Shown here: positions 57,590 through 64,000 of the stretch, in pieces
How positions within the stretch are numbered: the first letter of the stretch is position 1
How the letters are laid out: every line of letters starts with the position of its first letter
From: Heliocidaris erythrogramma
Lineage: Eukaryota; Echinodermata; Echinoidea; Camarodonta; Echinometridae
Direction: 5' to 3'
Length of the DNA stretch: 64,000 bases
NCBI GenBank assembly: GCA_025617745.1
Contig: CM046863.1
Location: 992,001-1,056,000, forward strand
The notes under the pieces: model-generated
What the model was told of the DNA's origin: nothing
The model's input: only the letters and a program-made list of their open reading frames with translations
Databases searched by the model: none
Program-made: the position numbers and the translations under genes

Positions 57590-57943
57590 ATGGTTTACTG
57601 CCAAGCATTCGGTTGTTCCAATGTGGCTGGAAAGGGCTAAATAAATCGTTCCATCCAATTCCACACAAGGAAAAGAATCCAGAATCATTCAGGAAGTGGG
57701 CGGCCGCGATAAAAGTGGAAAAGTTTTTGAAAACCAGTTACAAATACTCAAGGAATGATGTTATCTGCAGTGACCACTTTTCGACACTGACGATTGGGAA
57801 GAAGACATACGAGCAAAGCTTACGGGCTCGAAGCCAAGAAACTGCTGAAAGAGCACGCCGTCCCTTCGATTTTTGTCCATCGAATTGCAGTAAAGGAAAG
57901 GGAAAGAACTTCTTCGCGAATTTCACGTTTGGAATCGAAAAAA
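57590..57943 (+). CDS. THAP-domain protein, exon 1 (three frame breaks)
   Basis: ATG at 57590 opens MVYCQAFGCSNVAGKG, the C2CH start of a THAP zinc-binding DNA-binding domain. The domain continues one frame over with SFHPIPHKEK, FRKWAAAIK (invariant Pro and Trp) and VICSDHF (final Cys and His). It continues in a third frame with DDWEEDIRAKLTGSK and returns to the first frame at LLKEHAVPSIFV, the AVPxIF box that closes the fold. Each change is consistent with one missing base, near 57640, 57787 and 57840. The three together restore the frame, and the exon ends in phase 0 at a GTGAGT donor. All zinc ligands are present. Either decay or base-level assembly errors. Confidence 0.8.
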
Positions 57944-58338
57944 GTGAGTAAATTAGGGTGACTTTTAGTACGTATAATATAACTTTCAAAGTTTGTTTTG
58001 GTTTGCCGAGTCGTGGTAGTATTCTCACATGTGTGCTTGTGTAGTGTAGTCTCGCGCGCAGACCACTTGAACTCGCCGTACTCGGAAGTCACATTATTTG
58101 TAGACTCTCCGTGTTTTCTATATGATTTGGTCCCTATGTCTGACTGTGCACCTAACATTTCAACTTGTATTGAACAGGAAAATTTCTCCAATTCCTCTTA
58201 TGAATTACCGTATATTATTCCTTATATTCTACAGAGTAATTATGTAAAATATCTTGTTCTTATTGGAGAAAAGTGATCTAGACATGCTAGATCAAGATCT
58301 ACATTTAATCGTTAATTAAAGCTTAGTATGATCACTTC

Positions 58339-58774
58339 ACCTAATACCGGCCAGTCATAATACCGACCATTAAGCGTATCATGGCATCTAGCGCGCGTCT
58401 TGCAAATCAACCCATGGGACTACGCGTAGAATGCCTAGCAACGTTGAGAACAGCCAAAATAGAGCAAGACGAGGAATAAAAACGTAATTATTATCAATTT
58501 ATTGTTAATTTTTAATATTTTTATTAAAATAATTTCTTTTCATAAATTGCCATTGACTTATGTGCAGGGGTCGGAAATAAGACGCAATTCTCGACTATGC
58601 GTAAAATGAGATGACTCTATTGCGACGTCATTTCTACAAGAACGCGCAAGTATTATCGCTCGTCAGTACCTGGATCTTGTTCCCCAGTATTTGGGTAATA
58701 GTCTGATGAATTTTCATTACGTTTCATGAAGAATCTTTTCCGTTGGAAACATCGTTAAGAGGTCGGTATTAGGT
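58339..58774. mobile_element. 436-bp MITE with ACCTAATACCG termini
   Basis: Begins ACCTAATACCGGCC and ends GGTCGGTATTAGGT, a 14-bp TIR with one mismatch. A second ATAATACCGACC lies just inside the left end. No coding capacity. No target duplication was found. Confidence 0.6.
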
Positions 58775-59569
58775 AAAGGCATCATACAAAAGAAAAGACA
58801 TGAAAGACAGCACTCGCAGGTCTAACTTTAGACGTTGCAAAAATTGATTTTTTCCCATGTCTGCGCACTCCTTCATTTTTCAGGCAGTTTTGGATTTTAA
58901 ACTAAAATTCCTGAAAATAAGACATTTAGCACAATTTTTAGAATTTTTTTTGCATGGATATTTATCGCTGTAATGTCATGAGTAGGAACGATGTTGACGG
59001 TTGGATTAACTTCATATTCATGTCCTTTATACCATTGTTTTTTATATTACATTCTCATATTTGTTTGTTTGGTTTTGAATAAACTTGAACTTGAACTTGA
59101 ACTTGCCGTTATGTGTGTGCACAGAGAAGGGGACACTCGCCTTTAGATCTAGACTCTAGATTTGTACATTGGGATATTTATCTACAGCATTTGTTTACAT
59201 TCATGGAACGACATTTAGGTATTAATTAGAATGTATTTGATATCAAACATGAACTAAGGGGGAAAACAATGTCATTGGGTTGCAATAACTGGCGAACCCC
59301 CCCCCCCCCCCCGAAAAAAATAAAGTAGATAAAAAATAAAAAATGAGAGGTAAAACTTTTACTAAAACTTTTACTTTTTAATAAAAGACAGTGTGGATTC
59401 GTCATTCGTGGGCATATTTGCGTAAGTTAACATCAAATTGCAATTTTGAAAACGTCAGAATCTGCAGCGTTTTCTATTTGCATGTACATGTAATATTGCA
59501 TTTTCAAGTGATTTCAGCGAGGTTGGATATTTACAGGCAAAGTTTAGTGTGGCAAGATCTTGCCTACCT

Positions 59570-59632
59570 AACCATCCGTGAAATGGCAAATGTGGGACGT
59601 GTGGTCCCACATTTGCCATTTCACGGATGGTT
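59570..59632. ncRNA. Perfect 29-bp intronic hairpin, possible small-RNA precursor
   Basis: Left arm 59570-59598 starts AACCATCCGTGAAATGGC. Right arm 59604-59632 ends GCCATTTCACGGATGGTT. The loop is the five bases GTGTG and there is no mismatch in 29 bp. It is shorter and more perfect than a typical animal pre-miRNA, so a small-RNA role is a guess. A tiny MITE or a fold-back sequencing artefact is equally possible. Confidence 0.35.
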
Positions 59633-60071
59633 TGCTAGTGATCTGTATTGTATAGAATCGTCTATAGAACATTTCTATTTATGTTGCTTTTTTTTATTGA
59701 ATTGCATGTACATAAAAATACCTTAAACAATCTATGGCAAAGATTTTTCTTTTTATGTGTTTAGTTTCAAACTGAATATACATCTTTTATGATATTTACA
59801 TGTAATGTTAAAAATCACAATTTCTGCATGTACTACACATTGTACTTTGTAGGCCTATTTTTTTTTTTTAAGCCATCCATCCATAACATTACATCTTTGA
59901 ATGTTAAACTTGGATTATTTTTTATTTGAATGTTCAATATGATTTCCATTAACCACTTGTAAATATGACTCCTGGGTGATACAGCATCAGTTTGTTTTTT
60001 TCTCATGTGGTCATGTATTTTTTTAAAACTAAAACAATTTGTTTTTTCTGTATACTTACTAGTTCATCCAG

Positions 60072-60164
60072 TCAGTCCTGACGTCCTCTGATAAACCCTC
60101 TACTTCGCAAGCCAAACCCAGGAATGAACCTACATGTAAGACTTCGCAAGCCATATTCAAAGAG
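60072..60164 (+). CDS. THAP gene, module exon A
   Basis: 93 bp (31 codons), phase 0 to phase 0, acceptor TTCATCCAG, donor GTAAAG. Encodes a Ser/Thr/Lys-rich segment in which a TSQA motif occurs twice. The donor is acceptable but not strong. Confidence 0.5.
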
Positions 60165-60671
60165 GTAAAGTGTACCTTACCGATAATGGCTTATGGGCAG
60201 GTTTACAGATTCAGAATTTTATTCCAAAAGCTTGTATTCTTGTAATTTTGATAGTAAGGTTTTGGGTTTAATTACTCAGTCTGTTCAAAGGTAACAAAGC
60301 AACGAAGCGACAAATTATAATGGTCTTTTGTTTAAGTATACCAAAACAGACAGTGAGACACATTACCGTATCCTAGGAGGTAAATGAAGTGCAGCTTAAA
60401 AATAGTGGTTTATGGACAATTAAATGCAGCTTTAAAATTTTGCTCCAGAAGCTTGCATTCCCTTGGAATTTTGATACTAAGGTATTTTATTTTTCCATCC
60501 ATTTGTTTAAAGGTAACAGCAAAAAAAGTTTAAAACATTAACAACCAATAGATATAAATAGAATGATACATGTATAAACCAAACAGAAAACATTACCCTT
60601 TCTCTTGCCATAAAGCTGTGAATACTTTGAAGTCACGACTATATACATGTATTTTTCTTTGTCATTTGCAG

Positions 60672-60755
60672 TCTCATCTTCCTGAAGATCCAGGGGTTAA
60701 CATTCCTTCTGATGGTCCACATCCTTCCTTACCATTCCCACAAGGTGGTGTACAT
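60672..60755 (+). CDS. THAP gene, module exon B (acidic/Pro-rich)
   Basis: 84 bp (28 codons), phase 0, acceptor CATTTGCAG. Encodes LPEDPGVNIPSDGPHPSLPF and a short Gly/His end. The GTAAGT donor at 60756 is chosen over an upstream GTACAT because it is consensus. Similar in sequence to exon E. Confidence 0.6.
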
Positions 60756-61084
60756 GTAAGTTTATTATTAAACATGTACTATTACTGACGCTAGATGAAT
60801 TTATTCCTACATTGTAGCTTGCTCATGCAGCATTGACATTTGACATTGTTTATCTGATAATCAATTTATGATGTCTCTCATCTACCCTACTCCTTCATGT
60901 CTATGTGTTTATTTTATTTTTTGTATTCTGAAATAATTTATGCTGAAGTGGTAAGGGAGTTGTTATTTATTCTTTCAAGCAGGAAACAATCTGCCACCAT
61001 ATCAGGGTGTGTATGTCAATAAGTACAATGTTTGATTGATATGTCGTAATTTTGTTTATCTTCTTTTTTTCTTTTTTTTTGCAG

Positions 61085-61168
61085 TCTTGTCCCTTGAAAG
61101 GTAGAGACAAAGCGTCGGTGTGTGATATTTCTTCGGACGACACACCTTCTTCACCTCTCCCAAGTGAT
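61085..61168 (+). CDS. THAP gene, module exon C (acidic/Ser-Pro)
   Basis: 84 bp (28 codons), phase 0, after a strong T-rich tract and TTTGCAG, before a GTAAGT donor. Encodes SCPLKGRDKASV, then DISSDDTPSSPLPSD. It shares the LPSD/HPSD-type ending with exon E. Confidence 0.65.
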
Positions 61169-61654
61169 GTAAGTACCTCATTTTTCATGACCTTGTGTTA
61201 ACACGTTTTATGCTATATTAACATGTATGCATGCAAAATTTCCCCAAATATGGTAAAATTGATGCATTGATTATTAATGAATTTTAATTCTAATAAGTTA
61301 AAAATTATTGATTGCTGGTTTCATGATAAAGGTTTTCCATAAACTGTCATGTCAGTGAATATATTTTAGGATGGTTTATGATTGTGCTTCTAGTCATTCA
61401 TCAAGAAAATATGTGAAATTATATTTTTCTTTAATTATTCTTGGCATTCTATTCATCATTCAGCTGAGACATTTAAGTTCTGTATTACTTTAAATCAAGC
61501 TGCTGCAGATGTCTTTTATTGAGCAATGAATTAAAAAGTATGCACCTGCAAAGTATACTAAAAACAAATTCTAAACACTATTTTTTTCCTGGAGGTTTGT
61601 AGTTTTAAAAGAAGTATCTCAGTTATTTACAAGCATAGTCATGTTTTATTACAG

Positions 61655-61732
61655 AGTCGATTGCAGCTGCTGTCTCAAGTGCCAAAAGGGAGGAAGCGCA
61701 ATTACAAGAGACAAAGGAAGTCTCGGTCCAAG
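61655..61732 (+). CDS. THAP gene, module exon D (basic)
   Basis: 78 bp (26 codons), phase 0, acceptor TTATTACAG, donor GTATAT. Encodes SRLQLLSQVPKGRKRNYKRQ then a basic end, resembling a nuclear localisation signal. Similar in composition and spacing to exon F. Confidence 0.6.
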
Positions 61733-62219
61733 GTATATATTCGATTTTTAACTAAAACTGTGTGAATATGTCTTATCCATGGAATAAGTTCCTATGTATT
61801 GGTAATTTGCCCTATTAATCAGGAGAATGAAAATAAAAATTTGAAGATGTAAGAATTTCAATCTATTTTTTTGTGGAAATTTGTTTAACCACAATCCAAC
61901 AGGGGGGGGGGGGGGGTCAATTAATAATTTCAAACTTAATCCCCCCCCCCCCCCCCCCTTGAAATTACTGCAGAACTGGCACAGAAACTATAAGAACATG
62001 TCCTCTCTTTATCCTGTGAAGTCTTGCGCAAGTTTTGGTACGAAATTTGCAGAGATCAGACAAAGCGTTACACTGAAGAACAGGGTCTCAAATTGCCCAG
62101 ATAGAAAAGGGATGGGTTGAATATTTGAAGTCATTCTCTGTCCTGAAATAAATAGATTGTTGTAAAGGTTAAGGTTGTCTTAAAGATATTACTTAATGTA
62201 TATTCTTTTGTTTTTACAG

Positions 62220-62309
62220 TCCGGTCCTCCTGGAAAAAAAGGCAGAGATCCAGAAACCAACATTCCACCTGATGACCCACAGCCATCTTCAAGCTCCCAT
62301 CCAAGTGAT
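62220..62309 (+). CDS. THAP gene, module exon E (acidic/Pro-rich)
   Basis: 90 bp (30 codons), phase 0, acceptor GTTTTTACAG, donor GTATGT. Encodes GRDPETNIPPDDPQPSSS and ends HPSD. Alignable by eye with exon B (DPGVNIPSDGPHPSL), indicating exon duplication. Confidence 0.65.
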
Positions 62310-63087
62310 GTATGTAAATTAATGGACATGATAATTTCACATATTTTTGGAAATTTATACAGACCTACCTATTATTGTTCTTCAATCTTGAAGAATTATA
62401 CTTATATTAAGTTATTACACTTATAAACGTGCAGACTCTATCCACCATTATCCCTGAATGGCTATATAATGCTTGCACTTGGTTTTATACCTGTACATTA
62501 TTCAATAAGTAAACATGATTACATTAATTATCCTACTTGATCTTAAAGGTAATCAGTTCTGCAGATCAGGAATTTTTGCAGTATGATTTCACCTTGACAG
62601 AAACTGTTTATAACCCCCCCCCCCCCCCCCTTAATTGCTTAACTTTCAGAAAATGAAATTCTGGTACACGTTGTTGAGAACAGGGTGAACTATTCAATCC
62701 AAAGAAATTTCAAATTAAATCACCACTTGGGCAAAGCATGTAAATATACTGGCATATGTGGGACTGTACTTAGTGCATATTTCTTGAAGACGAATACACA
62801 AATTATTTTGAACTTCAAATATTCAGCACATGTAAAAGGAGTTATTTCATGGAATGATGTATAAATAGGATCCTTTCAGGTGGAAAACCAACAGATGAGA
62901 AATTGTGCAAAATATTTTTCATCCATTCTTGCTACATTGTGATTCCCTTTAGATACAATTTGACCCTTGTTTCAGATTCAGGCTAGCAATTTAATGTTTT
63001 TTTAATATACCTTCAATGATGTATGCAAGTGTTTTTAATGGCCCCCTTTTTAATAATTTGTTAATGTACCACTTTTTATTGTTACAG

Positions 63088-63189
63088 GAGCAGTCACAAT
63101 GGCCTTCCCATCCACCCAGAAAGCGAAGGCGACAGCACAAGAGAACTAGAAACCTGAAATCATTTCCAATACACTCCTCTCCATTGAAG
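63088..63189 (+). CDS. THAP gene, module exon F (basic)
   Basis: 102 bp (34 codons), phase 0, acceptor TTGTTACAG, donor GTACAA. Encodes HPPRKRRRQHKRTRN followed by a hydrophobic/Ser end. Matches exon D in its basic core (PKGRKRNYKRQRKSR). The gene must continue beyond 63190, as no stop occurs in frame before the donor. Confidence 0.6.
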
Positions 63190-63739
63190 GTACAATTCTA
63201 CTTTTCCTTTAATGTGCATAATTTGTTATTTAACTCTATTAAAGGAGTTACTCAAATTGTAGATTACAGCTGCTGTAAATGTGTATAATGAAATTCACTC
63301 ATGTAGAACACCATATAGTTTCAGTTTCTGCTATAAAGTTGATTTTATATCTTATCAAAAGTGTATGCAGCCAGGTCAACAGAAATTAGCCTAAAACAAA
63401 AGTAATAATTAATATGTCAGCAGCAGAGTCTTAAAAATTATGATTTGTGAAAGATATTCCAGTTATTAAAAGAAATATTCTGGACTCCAAATTAAATTTC
63501 ATGTTTAGGCTATCAACTTGCTGAGTGCCAAATAGTAAATCTGATATTTTAAATTTCTCTGAGTCAGATCTCCATGCCAATTTTCATTTGTATAACTAGG
63601 CCCATTTTGGCCACTAAATAAACAAAATTTCCTGAACCAAAAGAGAAATTAAGTGGCCCGACAAAATGAAAATAAAAGAAACATTACCTTCAGTTTTGTT
63701 AACAAACTATGAATTTGAAAGAAATTTTTGAAAATTTCT

Positions 63740-64000
63740 TAACCTTTTAATGATGATAATAAAAATGATATTATATAAGATTCTTAAGGCGCTAAAGCCA
63801 CTTGATCAAGTGCTCAAGGTGCAACTTGTGCAGAAGATGACAATGCTGACAAACAAAGTGCAATCAATTATAGGCCAAATTAAACAGATAATTTTCAAGA
63901 TTTTTTTTAAAGACCTCATCTGAGCAGCTATTTCTAATCCATTGAGGGAGATTATTTCCATGTTGACGGCTCCGCATAAGCGAAGGTTTGCTCCCCCACT
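63740..64000 (-). mobile_element. L2/CR1-like 3' end running off the window
   Basis: On the minus strand: AGTGGGGGAGCAAACCTTCG codes the WG-SKPSLMRS-type segment near the end of ORF2, then an SCSDEVFKKNL-like end, a 3' UTR with AGCACTTGATCAAGTGG, and an ATT/ATC tail near 63750. It is a different copy from that at 45125, in the same orientation. Confidence 0.6.

Larger units (their letters stand above)
57944..60071 (+). other. THAP gene intron 1
   Basis: Runs from the GTGAGT donor to the TTCATCCAG acceptor. It includes a MITE (58339-58774), a GAACTT hexamer run near 59086-59104, a poly-C run at 59298-59312 and a 29-bp perfect hairpin (59570-59632). An unrecognised small exon could still be hidden here. 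Confidence 0.45.

Noticed and set aside
61957-62120. Additional THAP gene exon after ATTACTGCAG at 61971
   Set aside because: No good donor follows in a phase-0 multiple of three, and the sequence starts inside G/C-run repeats.

Overview
This is a draft assembly of animal nuclear DNA, most likely from a marine invertebrate; I cannot name the species. Evidence for this: genes split by GT-AG introns, no operons, a Crypton-type tyrosine recombinase, a Tc1-like transposon, an L2/CR1-like retrotransposon, tRNA-derived SINEs, many miniature inverted-repeat elements and frequent long poly-C/poly-G runs. A gap of exactly 500 Ns lies at 56831-57330. More than half of the window is repetitive. No rRNA gene, intact tRNA gene or CRISPR array is present.

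Left part (1-28.3 kb). Two copies of a ~7.7-kb element made largely of CCCATATGGG palindromes lie in opposite orientation at 2941-10699 and 16971-24562. Each copy has its own terminal inverted repeats, a ~0.6-1 kb subterminal array at one end, a ~3.3-kb array of 61-bp units at the other, and an apparently non-coding middle that carries the same nested MITE in both copies. Between and to the right of the copies I can splice the 5' part of a gene for a MULE-transposase/WRKY-GCM1-type zinc-finger protein: exons at 13934-14059, 15083-15295, 15839-15984, 24799-25065 and 26289-26547, all phase-compatible, 336 residues. The second CATATGGG element sits inside its third intron. A duplicated exon 1 lies at 12105-12230. 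The fifth exon is cut by another repeat just after the first catalytic Asp of the transposase domain.

Middle part (28.3-42 kb). A 1.64-kb segment with TGATGATAA microsatellites and a tRNA-like SINE is repeated three times. The third copy is interrupted by a complete Crypton-like element (31735-34112) with an intact 473-codon tyrosine recombinase; a neighbouring copy supplies the empty site. A shrunken relative (36796-37767) follows. Both carry a long palindrome with the same core, but their parts are in circularly permuted order, which fits a circular intermediate. A 1.9-kb repeat with a terminal hairpin (38174-40060) and a decayed Tc1-like transposon (40243-41879) complete this part.

Right part (42-64 kb). 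A short CpG-rich block (42659-42990) is followed by a 0.7-kb minisatellite folded back on itself (43880-44594). Next comes a ~8.2-kb head-to-tail array of five ~1.5-1.7-kb units (45323-53496) inserted in a degenerate L2-like retrotransposon whose two halves flank it. After the assembly gap begins a THAP-domain gene: a first exon with three single-base frame breaks (57590-57943), then six short exons, every one a multiple of three and phase 0, coding alternating acidic/proline-rich and basic modules. The gene continues beyond the window. Another L2-like 3' end runs off the right edge.
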